Notes: a model not told the origin generated them from the letters alone. Positions 1-7,094 are shown, counted from the stretch's first letter. The stretch: DNA of 21,480 nucleotides from Oscillibacter sp. (GCA_022796315.1 JAAWIL010000013.1:1-21480), one strand, 5' to 3'. Translations and numbers: made by a program.

Positions 1-97
1 ACCCTTGCAATCCGCCAGGATTGCGGCGGCTTTTTGCCTTGCTGGACAAAAAATCCCCTCGCCAATCCCCGCACGCTGAGATCCTAAACAGGCTCTA
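1..97 (+). repeat. Right end of a MITE-like repeat (copy L, cut by the window edge)
   Basis: This stretch aligns with the right half of the complete element at 2382-2600, in the same orientation. Shared landmarks are a TTGCA start, a CGGCGGCT block, an A-rich run followed by TCC(C)CTCGCC, a GCACG block, and the terminal inverted repeat near 84-97 (cctaaacaggctctaa here, atacgggttctga in the full copy). A hairpin gcaatcc/ggattgc lies at 7-24. There is no coding potential. The left half would lie outside the window. Homology was judged by eye, so the boundaries are approximate. Confidence 0.65.
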
Positions 98-136
98 AGG
101 AAGATCGGCGTGCCCATCCTGCGGAAGAACCGGTGT

Positions 137-215
137 GTAGAGGCGGTTATCAACCGCCTTTGCAAAGGGAAATCCGGATCTTGAAGAAAGACGGGCGGCT
201 CATAGCTGCCCCTAC
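137..215. repeat. Small palindromic intergenic repeat with two hairpins
   Basis: The ends form an imperfect inverted repeat (gtagaggcgg at 137-146 against ctgcccctac at 206-215, 8 of 10 pairs). Inside are a perfect 7-bp hairpin (ggcggtt at 142-148, aaccgcc at 152-158) and a second 7-bp hairpin with one G-T pair (193-199 with 205-211). The right end touches the -35 box of the next promoter. The last bases, with a 23-bp block at 196-218, are repeated near 17882-17904. This looks like a short non-coding mobile or structural repeat; no function can be read from it. Confidence 0.5.
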
Positions 216-217
216 TA

Positions 218-246
218 TTGACAATTTAACAGTAGTGTGTTATTGT
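218..246 (+). promoter_or_regulatory. Sigma-A promoter of the HAAS/PadR operon
   Basis: A perfect -35 box TTGACA (218-223) is separated by 17 bp from a -10 box TATTGT (241-246). Transcription should begin near 253, about 54 nt before the ATG at 307. The promoter lies inside the open frame upstream of that ATG, which argues against the longer upstream start. Confidence 0.8.
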
Positions 247-263
247 ATCCACAGCACTACTGT
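229..263. promoter_or_regulatory. Inverted-repeat operator candidate over the -10 box
   Basis: A perfect 9-bp inverted repeat, acagtagtg (229-237) and cactactgt (255-263), brackets the -10 box with a 17-bp spacer. A related half-site, ctactat, overlaps the -35 box at 212-218. A repressor bound here would block RNA polymerase. The obvious candidate is the PadR regulator encoded by the second gene of the operon; PadR regulators commonly repress their own operons through inverted repeats. The assignment to this PadR is inference. Confidence 0.6.
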
Positions 264-306
264 ATTTTTCGCAATAGTGACGCGGAGAGCGGAGGAGGAT
301 CTGGCG

Positions 307-1128
307 ATGGACAAGGAGCTGTTTTTGCGGAAGCTTTCCCTGGCGGCCCGGTGGCGGCTGCCCTGGGGGGAGGCGGAGGAGGTCATCCAAGATTACCGGG
401 AACTGCTGGCGGACAGCGGGGGAGAGGACTTCGGAGATCCGGTCCAGGCGGTGCGCCTGCTGGAGCGGCCGAAGGAGTACCGGCGATGGCTGACGGTATT
501 TGTGCTGCTGGCCGTGGCTGCCTTGGCCGCGCCGGTGAGCGGGCTGTACAACCTGCCCTTTGATCTCGGTGTGGTGCTGTTTCTGCCGGTATTGGGGAAT
601 TTGTGGAGCTTTTTCTACCAAAATCAGGTGTTCCTGGCGGGACTGCCCCTGCTGGGGATGGCTCTGGCCTGGGGATGGTTTCGCAGGCACGGAGTGAAGC
701 CGCCGGAGAGAGCCGCCTTTCGGCGGGTGTGCCCGCTGCTGGCGGTGGAGCTGCTGTTCCTGGCGGGAGCATGGGCCCTGTTTTGTCTGGCGGCGGCCCT
801 GGAGTTCTCCGCCGGCGATGAGATCCTGGCGTTTTTGGACGCCTACCCCTGGTCCGTTCGCATTCTGCGGCTCTTTCTGGTGCTGGGAGGTCCCCTCTGC
901 GGGGGACTGGGCGTCTGGGGCCTGGTCCGGGCCAGGACCAGAGACCGGCGCTGGCTGGCGGTGTACCTGCTGGGTGTGACCGCCGCGGGGCTCTGCGCGG
1001 AGGTTCTGGCGCTGTTCAGCGGCATGAGTATGGAGATCACCGCATCGGACTGGTGGGTCTCCTATGCCCGCGTGCTTCTGGATGTGACCGCCGCAGGCCT
1101 TCTGGGAACGGGGTGGGCCCTATGCTGA
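307..1128 (+). CDS. HAAS/DUF1700-like polytopic membrane protein
   Basis: The protein has 273 residues. Its first 55 residues are a soluble helical segment (MDKELFLRKL...; EVIQDYRELL; GDPVQAVRLL) that resembles the N-terminal HAAS/DUF1700 domain, which typically reads as a helix, an 'ILxDYxEH' segment and a 'GDP..' turn. About seven hydrophobic stretches follow, so it is probably an integral membrane protein. The ATG at 307 is chosen because ggaggagga at 291-299 is a strong ribosome site and the operon promoter lies just upstream. The stop overlaps the following PadR gene by 7 nt, so the two are probably translationally coupled. PadR-DUF1700 pairs are common in Firmicutes and are thought to act in envelope or stress signalling. 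The exact role is unknown, and the HAAS match is by pattern only. Confidence 0.7.
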   Translation: MDKELFLRKLSLAARWRLPWGEAEEVIQDYRELLADSGGEDFGDPVQAVRLLERPKEYRRWLTVFVLLAVAALAAPVSGLYNLPFDLGVVLFLPVLGNLWSFFYQNQVFLAGLPLLGMALAWGWFRRHGVKPPERAAFRRVCPLLAVELLFLAGAWALFCLAAALEFSAGDEILAFLDAYPWSVRILRLFLVLGGPLCGGLGVWGLVRARTRDRRWLAVYLLGVTAAGLCAEVLALFSGMSMEITASDWWVSYARVLLDVTAAGLLGTGWALC

Positions 1129-1424
1129 AAAAGGACCTGCTGGAGCTGTGCCTGCTCCGGCTGCTCTCCGGGGAAGACCGCTACGGCTACGAGCTCATCA
1201 GCCGTCTCCACGGGGGCTTCCCAGACACCCAGGAGAGCGCCGTCTACGCCCTGCTCCGGGGTCTTTGCAGGGAGGGGTATACAGAGAGCTACACCGGAAC
1301 CGGCTCCGGCGGTCCCGCCCGGAAGTACTACCACCTGACTGTGGCGGGAGCGCGGAAGCTGGCCTTCCTGCTGGAGCAGTGGCGGGCCCTCCGGGAGGCC
1401 CTGGAGGCCCTGGGCGTCCGGTGA
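1122..1424 (+). CDS. PadR-family transcriptional regulator
   Basis: This 100-residue protein is a typical minimal PadR winged helix. Family marks are the N-terminal LLELCLLRLLS helix, the RYGYELISRL motif (about residues 20-29), the recognition-helix segment ESAVYALLRGLCREGY, and the wing GGPARKYYHLTVAG, followed by a C-terminal dimerisation helix. The ATG at 1122 lies inside the end of the upstream gene, and a longer upstream start is unlikely because residues before it do not resemble the family. It probably represses its own operon through the inverted repeat at 229-263. In most such operons the PadR gene comes first; here it is second. The effector is unknown. Confidence 0.9.
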   Translation: MLKKDLLELCLLRLLSGEDRYGYELISRLHGGFPDTQESAVYALLRGLCREGYTESYTGTGSGGPARKYYHLTVAGARKLAFLLEQWRALREALEALGVR

Positions 1425-1528
1425 TTGGACAAAATAGAATCCATACTTCGCGCAAAGCCTTTCCGGGCGCGGGCTCCCAAAGGAGGGACCCACGCCTGGA
1501 ATTTTTTGAAGAAATCTTGTCTACCCCC

Positions 1529-1557
1529 TATGCAAAAGCGGAAAAATACGCTAAAAT
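1529..1557 (+). promoter_or_regulatory. Possible pyrH promoter (weak)
   Basis: A good -10 box TAAAAT lies at 1552-1557, 35 bp before the pyrH ATG, in an A-rich stretch. The hexamer 17 bp upstream (TATGCA, 1529-1534) is a poor -35 box. The 168-bp gap between padR and pyrH shows no clear terminator. Confidence 0.35.
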
Positions 1558-1592
1558 GAGAAGGACAATTTCTCAATCATGGAGGGTACGGT

Positions 1593-2309
1593 ATGGCAAA
1601 GCCAGTCTATAAGCGCGTGCTCCTGAAAATCAGCGGCGAGGCTCTGGCCGGCGGGAAGGGGAGCGGCCTGGATTTTGAGATGATCGGCAGCGTCTGTGAC
1701 GTGATCAAGGAGTGCCTGGACATGGGTGTCCAGATGGGCCTGGTGGTCGGCGGCGGCAACTTCTGGCGGGGCGCCAAGAACAGCGGCGGCAACATGGAGC
1801 GCAGCCGGGCGGACCACATGGGGATGCTGGCCACGGTGATGAACTGTCTGGCCGTGGCGGACGTCTGCGAGCAGAAGGGCATTCCCGTCCGGGTGCAGAC
1901 GGCCATTGAGATGCGCTCCATCGCGGAGCCCTACATCCGCTCCAAGGCGATCCGGCACATGGAGAAGGGCCGGGTGGTGATCTTCGGCGCCGGCACCGGC
2001 AACCCCTATTTCTCCACAGACACCACGGCGGTGCTGCGGGCGGCGGAGATCAACGCCGATGTGATCCTGCTGGCCAAGAACGTAGACGGCGTGTACAGTG
2101 CCGACCCCCTGAAGGACCCCAATGCCGTGAAGTACGATTCCATCAGCTACAACGATGTGCTGGCCCAGCACCTGATGGTGATGGACTCCACCGCCACGTC
2201 CCTCTCGATGGACAACCACATCCCCGTGCTCCTCTTCGCCCTGAAGGACCCCCAGAACATCATCCGGGCCCTCAGCGGCGAGCGAATCGGCACGATTGTG
2301 GGGGAATGA
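1593..2309 (+). CDS. pyrH: UMP kinase (uridylate kinase)
   Basis: Phosphorylates UMP to UDP with ATP, the first step from UMP toward UTP and CTP. It is a cytosolic hexamer of the amino-acid-kinase fold. Its 238 residues are the normal length. Visible motifs are the phosphate-binding LLKISGEAL (about 10-18), VVGGGNFWRG (51-60), the UMP-site RADHMGMLATVMN (72-84) and GTGNPYFSTDTTA (134-146). The ATG follows ggaggg at 1581-1586. In Firmicutes pyrH usually follows rpsB-tsf and precedes frr. Here frr follows but is separated by a 219-bp inserted repeat, and the upstream neighbours are the PadR operon rather than rpsB-tsf. Confidence 0.97.
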   Translation: MAKPVYKRVLLKISGEALAGGKGSGLDFEMIGSVCDVIKECLDMGVQMGLVVGGGNFWRGAKNSGGNMERSRADHMGMLATVMNCLAVADVCEQKGIPVRVQTAIEMRSIAEPYIRSKAIRHMEKGRVVIFGAGTGNPYFSTDTTAVLRAAEINADVILLAKNVDGVYSADPLKDPNAVKYDSISYNDVLAQHLMVMDSTATSLSMDNHIPVLLFALKDPQNIIRALSGERIGTIVGE

Positions 2310-2381
2310 CCCGCGTATTCCAACAGGATTCCAAAGCCGGAGCCGCAGATGGACAGAGGCTCCGGCAGCAATGAATGAAAC

Positions 2382-2600
2382 TGAGAACCTGTATCCACCA
2401 TCTCAAATGCCGTCTGGGCGGGTCTTTTTCCGCCGCTCCGCGTTCCGTGTTCCTGCCATCCGTCAGGGTGCCTGTGAACATTTGCATTGACCGGCGATTG
2501 GATAGCCGTCGGCGGCTCTGCCGCCTTGCGGATATCACATGCCCTTGGGGTAAAAATTCCTCGCCCGGCCAGCACGTTTGATTATGAATACGGGTTCTGA
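2382..2600. repeat. Complete MITE-like element between pyrH and frr
   Basis: A 219-bp non-coding element is bounded by terminal inverted repeats: tgagaacctgtat (2382-2394) and atacgggttctga (2588-2600), which match at 11 of 13 positions. The left half aligns with the repeat entering at the right edge of the window (21384-21480), sharing GTCTnGGCGG, TTTTCCGCC and ccatccgtcagg. The right half aligns with the repeat at the left edge (1-97). Internal hairpins include catcc/gggtg at about 2455-2468 and ggcgg/ccgcc at about 2511-2525. There is no transposase, so movement would need enzymes supplied elsewhere. It ends 6 bp before the frr ribosome site. No clear target-site duplication is visible. 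Confidence 0.7.
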
Positions 2601-2622
2601 ACATTGAAAGGAGTTTTCCGTG

Positions 2623-3180
2623 ATGTTAAAGGACGAATATAAGATTTATGAGGAAAAGATGAAGAAGAGCATCGACTCTGTGGCGGCGGACTTCGCCTCT
2701 GTACGGGCCGGCCGGGCCAACGCCTCCGTGCTGGACCGGATCATGGTGGACTACTACGGCAGTCCTACCCCCATTCAGCAGATCGCGGCCATCTCCTCTC
2801 CCGACGCCCGGACGCTGCTGATTACCCCCTGGGACGGTTCCGCCCTGAAGCTGATTGAAAAGGCCATTCAGAACTCGGATCTGGGCATCAATCCCCAGAA
2901 TGACGGCCGGGCCCTGCGCCTGGGCTTCCCCCAGCTGACGGAGGAGCGCCGGAAGGAGCTGGTAAAGCAGATCCGCAAGTATGCCGAGGGCGGCAAAGTG
3001 GCGGTGCGCAACATCCGCCGGGACGCCATGGACAACTTCAAGAAGCAGGAGAAGCAGTCTGAGATCACGGAAGACGAGCTGAAGATGGTGGAAAAGGACC
3101 TTCAGAAGCTGACGGACGACAGCTGCAAGGCGCTGGACGACCTGCTGGCGAAGAAGGAAAAGGAGCTCATGGCGGTCTGA
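2623..3180 (+). CDS. frr: Ribosome recycling factor
   Basis: Works with EF-G to split the post-termination ribosome so its subunits can be reused. The 185-residue length is standard. The sequence shows the family's MKKSIDSVAADFASVRAGRA N-terminal helix (residues 10-29), the beta domain around YYGSPTPIQQIA and the long C-terminal helices (EERRKELVKQIRKYAE). The site aaaggag is at 2607-2613. ATG 2623 is preferred, although GTG 2620 is in frame three bases earlier and better spaced, so it cannot be excluded. The stop codon overlaps the ATG of uppS by one base, giving tight coupling. Transcription from pyrH must pass through the inserted repeat, and no separate frr promoter is evident. Confidence 0.97.
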   Translation: MLKDEYKIYEEKMKKSIDSVAADFASVRAGRANASVLDRIMVDYYGSPTPIQQIAAISSPDARTLLITPWDGSALKLIEKAIQNSDLGINPQNDGRALRLGFPQLTEERRKELVKQIRKYAEGGKVAVRNIRRDAMDNFKKQEKQSEITEDELKMVEKDLQKLTDDSCKALDDLLAKKEKELMAV

Positions 3181-3920
3181 TGGCAGGAAATCAAAGAGAA
3201 GCGGGGCGGCTTGCGCCGCCCCGCCATATTGCCATCATCATGGATGGAAACGGCCGCTGGGCCACCAAGCGGGGCCTGCCCCGCACCGCGGGACACAAGG
3301 CGGGGGCGGAGACCTTCCGCCGTATCGCCACCCACTGTAAAAACATTGGGGTCAAGTACCTGACGGTGTACGCCTTTTCCACGGAGAACTGGAAGCGGTC
3401 CGAGGCGGAGGTCTCCGCCATCATGGCCCTTTTGAAGAAGTACCTGGAGGAGGCGGTGGATACCATGGAGCGGGACCACATCCGGCTCCACTTCTTTGGG
3501 GACATGACCCCCATTGCCCCGGAGCTGCGGTCCTTGGCCAAGGAGACCGACGAGATCACGGAGCACCTCTCTCGGGAGGACTTCCAGGCCAACGTCTGTC
3601 TGAACTACGGCGGACGGGATGAGATCCTCCGTGCCGTCCGCCGGTTTGCCGGGGACTGCGCCGCGGGGGAGCGGAGCCCGGAGGACCTGGACGAGGCGCT
3701 GTTCTCCGGTTATCTGGACTCCGCCGGAATCCCGGACCCGGAGCTGATCATCCGCCCCAGCGGGGAGCTGCGCTTGAGCAACTTCCTGCTGTGGCAGTGC
3801 GCCTACTCGGAATTTTACTACACAGACACCCTCTGGCCGGACTTCGATGAGGCGGAGCTGGACCGGGCCATCGCGGCGTACCACAGGAGAGACCGCCGCT
3901 TTGGAGGCGTAAAAAAGTAA
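3180..3920 (+). CDS. uppS: Isoprenyl transferase (undecaprenyl diphosphate synthase)
   Basis: Condenses isopentenyl diphosphate units onto farnesyl diphosphate with cis geometry to make the C55 carrier lipid for peptidoglycan and wall polymers. Its 246 residues match the family. Key features: catalytic Asp22 in RHIAIIMDGNGRWA, the AFSTENW motif (65-71), and the IIRPSGELRLSNFLLWQ block (about 190-206), where Arg and Ser bind diphosphate and Glu196 lies in the SGE motif. The ATG at 3180 overlaps the frr stop (TGATG). The nearest SD-like sequence, aggag at 3161-3165, is 14 nt away, so translation probably depends on coupling to frr. It sits beside cdsA, dxr and ispG, which supply or compete for the same envelope precursors. 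Confidence 0.97.
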   Translation: MAGNQREAGRLAPPRHIAIIMDGNGRWATKRGLPRTAGHKAGAETFRRIATHCKNIGVKYLTVYAFSTENWKRSEAEVSAIMALLKKYLEEAVDTMERDHIRLHFFGDMTPIAPELRSLAKETDEITEHLSREDFQANVCLNYGGRDEILRAVRRFAGDCAAGERSPEDLDEALFSGYLDSAGIPDPELIIRPSGELRLSNFLLWQCAYSEFYYTDTLWPDFDEAELDRAIAAYHRRDRRFGGVKK

Positions 3921-3921
3921 A

Positions 3922-4000
3922 CGTTTTTGCTCCAGCTTTTTTTAAAAGCTGGCGGGGTGCAGGGGCGGAGCCCCTGCGGGCGCCGCGAAGCGAGCGGTGC
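3922..4000. repeat. Triple-hairpin intergenic repeat, copy 1
   Basis: Begins 2 bp after the uppS stop with aacgttt. It contains three hairpins in tandem: ccagctttt/aaaagctgg (3932-3940 with 3944-3952), gcaggggc/gcccctgc (3959-3966 with 3970-3977) and gcgccgc/gcggtgc (3980-3986 with 3994-4000). A second copy of the same design lies at 19885-19949, also directly after a stop codon, with an identical cggggtgcaggg core. The first hairpin has no T-run after it, so it is not a classical terminator; it could affect mRNA ends or processing between uppS and cdsA. Confidence 0.75.
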
Positions 4001-4022
4001 ATAATAAGGATGTGAAGATTTC

Positions 4023-4826
4023 ATGAAATCAAGAATCCTGGTAGCGGTGGCTGGCGTCCCCATCCTGGTTTACGTGGTCCTTTGGGCACCCAGCGCCGTC
4101 ATGCTGATTGCCCTGTGCCTCCTGGCGGGAATCGGAAGTATGGAGCTCCAGCAATGCGTCAGCGGCGTGAAGCGAAGCGAGCTGGTGGGTATGAGCGCGG
4201 GTGCCGCAGTGTTTACCGTGGCGTGGCACTATGACCGCCCCCAGACCCTTGCGCTGCTGCTCGTCTTGGAGACGCTGATCTTCTTCGGCTATGCCATCAG
4301 CAAAGGCGGAGAGGTCAAATTCAACCAGACCATGGCGGGCCTTTTCGGCAGCATCGCCATCGGCTGGTCCTTTTCCTCCTTCCTCCGCCTGGAGGCCTCC
4401 GGAATCCACCGGGCCTATCTGCTGTTGCCCTTCATTCTGAGCTTCGCCTGCGACACCTTCGCCTATTTCTCCGGGCTGACCCTGGGCAAGCACAAGCTGG
4501 CCCCCAAGGTCAGCCCCAAGAAGACGGTGGAGGGCTCCATCGGCGGTCTGCTGGGCAACGTGGCCTGCGGGCTGCTCTTCGCCTGGGTGATGGACCGCTG
4601 GTTCGGCGGCGGAATCGGCTATGGACCCATGGCCCTGATGGCCCTGGTCTGCGGCGCGGTGTCCCAGATCGGCGATCTCAGCTTCTCCCTCATCAAGCGG
4701 GAGTTCGGCGTCAAGGACTACGGACATCTCTTCCTGGAGCACGGCGGCGTTTTGGACCGGTTTGACAGCGTGCTCTTCGTGGCTCCCGTGGTGGAGCTGG
4801 TTTTCAAGTATGTTTCAGATTTCTGA
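4023..4826 (+). CDS. cdsA: Phosphatidate cytidylyltransferase
   Basis: Makes CDP-diacylglycerol from phosphatidic acid and CTP, the branch point of bacterial phospholipid synthesis, in the membrane. The 267 residues contain about seven or eight hydrophobic segments. Family marks are CDTFAYFSG (143-151), SPKKTVEGSIGG (164-175) and the C-terminal signature SLIKREFGVKDYG...HGGVLDRFDS (222-249). Within that signature the usual 'PGHGG' reads LEHGG (238-242), an unusual change. The start follows aagga at 4006-4010, a weak ribosome site 12 nt upstream. It lies between uppS and dxr, separated from uppS by the triple-hairpin repeat and from dxr by only 14 bp. Confidence 0.95.
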   Translation: MKSRILVAVAGVPILVYVVLWAPSAVMLIALCLLAGIGSMELQQCVSGVKRSELVGMSAGAAVFTVAWHYDRPQTLALLLVLETLIFFGYAISKGGEVKFNQTMAGLFGSIAIGWSFSSFLRLEASGIHRAYLLLPFILSFACDTFAYFSGLTLGKHKLAPKVSPKKTVEGSIGGLLGNVACGLLFAWVMDRWFGGGIGYGPMALMALVCGAVSQIGDLSFSLIKREFGVKDYGHLFLEHGGVLDRFDSVLFVAPVVELVFKYVSDF

Positions 4827-4840
4827 GGTAGGATGAGCTT

Positions 4841-5998
4841 ATGACGAATACAATCACAGTGCTGGGTTCTACCGGCTCCATCGGACGGCAGACCCTGGAT
4901 GTGGCGGAGCAGCTGGGCCTCCGCGTCGCGGCGCTTACCGCCCACACAGATGTGGAGCGGATGGAGGCACAGGTGCGGCAGTTCCAACCCCGCCTGGCCG
5001 TGATGACCGATGAGGCGGCCGCCAAGGATCTGGCGGTGCGGATTCGGGACACGGAGACCCGCGTTTTGGGCGGCGCCGCCGCCCTGGAGGAGGCCGCCGC
5101 GCTTCCCAGGGCGGACACCGTAGTCACCGCCGTGGTGGGCATGGTGGGATTAAAAGCCACGCTTGCCGCCATCCGGGAGCGAAAGCGCATCGCCCTGGCC
5201 AACAAGGAGACCCTGGTCTGCGCCGGGGAGCTGGTGATGGACACGGCGGAGCGGTATGGCGCGGAGATCGTCCCCGTGGACTCGGAGCACTCCGCCATCT
5301 TCCAGTGCGTTCAGGGCTGCGCCGGCCGCCGGGAAATCCGTCGGGAGATCCGGCGGCTGATCCTTACCTGCTCCGGCGGGCCCTTCTATGGGAGGACGGC
5401 GGAGGAGGCGGGAAGGATGACCCGTGCCGACGCGCTGAAGCACCCCAACTGGACCATGGGCCCCAAGATTACCGTGGACTGCGCCACGCTGATGAACAAG
5501 GGCCTGGAGGTCATCGAGGCCATGCGGCTCTACCGGCTGCCGCTCCGGCAGGTGGATGTGGTGATCCACCGGCAGTCCATTGTTCACTCCCTGGTGGAGT
5601 TTCGGGACGGGGCCGTGCTGGCCCAGCTGGGCACGCCGGATATGCGCCTGCCCATTCAGTACGCCATGACGTATCCGGAGCGGAAGGAGAGCCAGCTGGA
5701 GCCCCTGGACCTGTTGACCTGCCCGCCGCTGACCTTTGCCCAGCCGGACCGTGAGACCTTTCCCTGCCTGCGGTTGGCCGAGGAGGCCGCCGCCGAGGGG
5801 GGTACTGCCTGCGCCGTGCTGAACGGGGCCAATGAGGAGGCGGTGCGGCTGTTCCTGGAGGAGAAGATTGGATTCTATGACATTCCCCGCCTGGTGGCGG
5901 AGGCCCGGGCTGCGGTAGGCGTGGTGCAGAATCCCTCTCTGGAGGAGATTCTGGCGGCGGACGGCGCGGCCCGGCAAAGCGTGCGGTCGAAGCAATAA
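4841..5998 (+). CDS. dxr: 1-deoxy-D-xylulose 5-phosphate reductoisomerase
   Basis: Converts DXP to 2-C-methyl-D-erythritol 4-phosphate with NADPH, the committed step of the MEP isoprenoid pathway. The 385-residue length is normal. Motifs in order: NADPH-binding GSTGSIGRQTLDV (9-21), ANKETLV (120-126), the metal and substrate site PVDSEHSAIFQ (145-155) with Asp147 and Glu149, CSGGPF (177-182), HPNWTMG (201-207) and MNKGLEVIEA (218-227). The ATG follows a modest gaggtagga site. It shares the pathway with ispG downstream in this same run and feeds UppS. The gap to rseP is 10 bp, indicating one operon. Confidence 0.97.
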   Translation: MTNTITVLGSTGSIGRQTLDVAEQLGLRVAALTAHTDVERMEAQVRQFQPRLAVMTDEAAAKDLAVRIRDTETRVLGGAAALEEAAALPRADTVVTAVVGMVGLKATLAAIRERKRIALANKETLVCAGELVMDTAERYGAEIVPVDSEHSAIFQCVQGCAGRREIRREIRRLILTCSGGPFYGRTAEEAGRMTRADALKHPNWTMGPKITVDCATLMNKGLEVIEAMRLYRLPLRQVDVVIHRQSIVHSLVEFRDGAVLAQLGTPDMRLPIQYAMTYPERKESQLEPLDLLTCPPLTFAQPDRETFPCLRLAEEAAAEGGTACAVLNGANEEAVRLFLEEKIGFYDIPRLVAEARAAVGVVQNPSLEEILAADGAARQSVRSKQ

Positions 5999-6008
5999 GG
6001 AGCGTTTC

Positions 6009-7094
6009 ATGAAAATCGTCTATATCCTGGCAGGCATCTTTATTTTCGGACTGCTGATTGCGGTCCACGAACTGGGGCATTTCATCACGGCAAAGCTCTG
6101 CGGCGTGCGGGTCAACGAGTTCTCCATCGGCATGGGGCCCGCCATCTGGCAGAGTCGGAAGGAGACGGAGGACTCCTGGGCGGAGGAAAAAACACGTTAC
6201 AGTCTGCGGGCCTTTCCCATCGGCGGATTCTGCGCCATGGAGGGGGAGGACGAGGACACCGGAGACGCCCGCTCTTTCATGCGGCAGGGCTTTTGGAAAA
6301 AGGCGCTGATTCTGTCCGCGGGGTCCCTGATGAACTTTCTGGCAGGCGTGGTGATCATTCTGGTCCTCTCCATGGGGCAAGGGCAGTTCTATGTGGACCA
6401 GATCACGGAATTTGCCCCAGAGTTCCCCCTGGAGGGGGAGAACGGTCTCATGGTGGGAGATGTGGTCTACAAGGTAGACGGCTACCGGGCCTATATGAGC
6501 GGGGACACGGCCATGTTCCTGTCCTACAACGACGGCCAGGGCGTGGATCTGGAGGTCATCCGGGACGGGGAGCGGATTGTTTTGCGGGACTTCCCCATGT
6601 ATCGCGGGACCTATCATGGACAGGAGGGGAAATTCGGACTGACCATTGGCGTAAAGGCCATTCCGGCCACGCTGCTTACCCAGCTTCAATTTACCTGGTA
6701 TCAAGCCTTGGACTTTGTGCAGCTGGTGCGGTTCAGTCTGGTGCAGCTGTTCACCGGCGGCGCGTCGGTGGAGGATCTCAGCGGGCCGGTGGGCATCGTC
6801 TCCGTCATCACGGAGGTGGGCACTTCCGCCAAGTCGCCGTCGGCGGCCTGGCGCGGCATTGCCTGGTTCGCGGCGCTGCTGGCGGTGAATCTGGCGGTGA
6901 TGAATCTGCTGCCCATTCCGGCGCTGGACGGCGGACGGATCGTCTTCCTGTTGGTGGACGCCGGGTCGATGCTGCTCTTCCGGCGGAAGATCCCGGAGAA
7001 GTACCAGGCGGTGGTGAATACCGTGTGTTTGGTGGTGCTGATGGGCTTCATGCTGCTGGTGACCTTCAAGGATGTGTGGAACCTGTTTCAGTGA
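6009..7094 (+). CDS. rseP: RIP metalloprotease RseP (site-2 protease family)
   Basis: An intramembrane zinc protease (M50) that cuts single-pass membrane proteins such as anti-sigma factors and remnant signal peptides. The 361 residues show HELGH (20-24) in the first membrane helix, giving two zinc-binding His and catalytic Glu21. A second helix lies near 100-120, one PDZ-like region at about 125-215, and the third zinc ligand in NLLPIPALDGGR (299-310, Asp307). A hydrophobic C-terminal helix follows. The aaggag site at about 5997-6002 sets the ATG. Its place after dxr is typical for Firmicutes. Its substrates in this organism cannot be told from the window. Confidence 0.95.
   Translation: MKIVYILAGIFIFGLLIAVHELGHFITAKLCGVRVNEFSIGMGPAIWQSRKETEDSWAEEKTRYSLRAFPIGGFCAMEGEDEDTGDARSFMRQGFWKKALILSAGSLMNFLAGVVIILVLSMGQGQFYVDQITEFAPEFPLEGENGLMVGDVVYKVDGYRAYMSGDTAMFLSYNDGQGVDLEVIRDGERIVLRDFPMYRGTYHGQEGKFGLTIGVKAIPATLLTQLQFTWYQALDFVQLVRFSLVQLFTGGASVEDLSGPVGIVSVITEVGTSAKSPSAAWRGIAWFAALLAVNLAVMNLLPIPALDGGRIVFLLVDAGSMLLFRRKIPEKYQAVVNTVCLVVLMGFMLLVTFKDVWNLFQ

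Noticed and set aside
133..306. Longer N-terminus for the HAAS-like protein
   Set aside because: It would start upstream of the promoter and operator; the ATG at 307 has a strong ribosome site and begins the recognisable domain.
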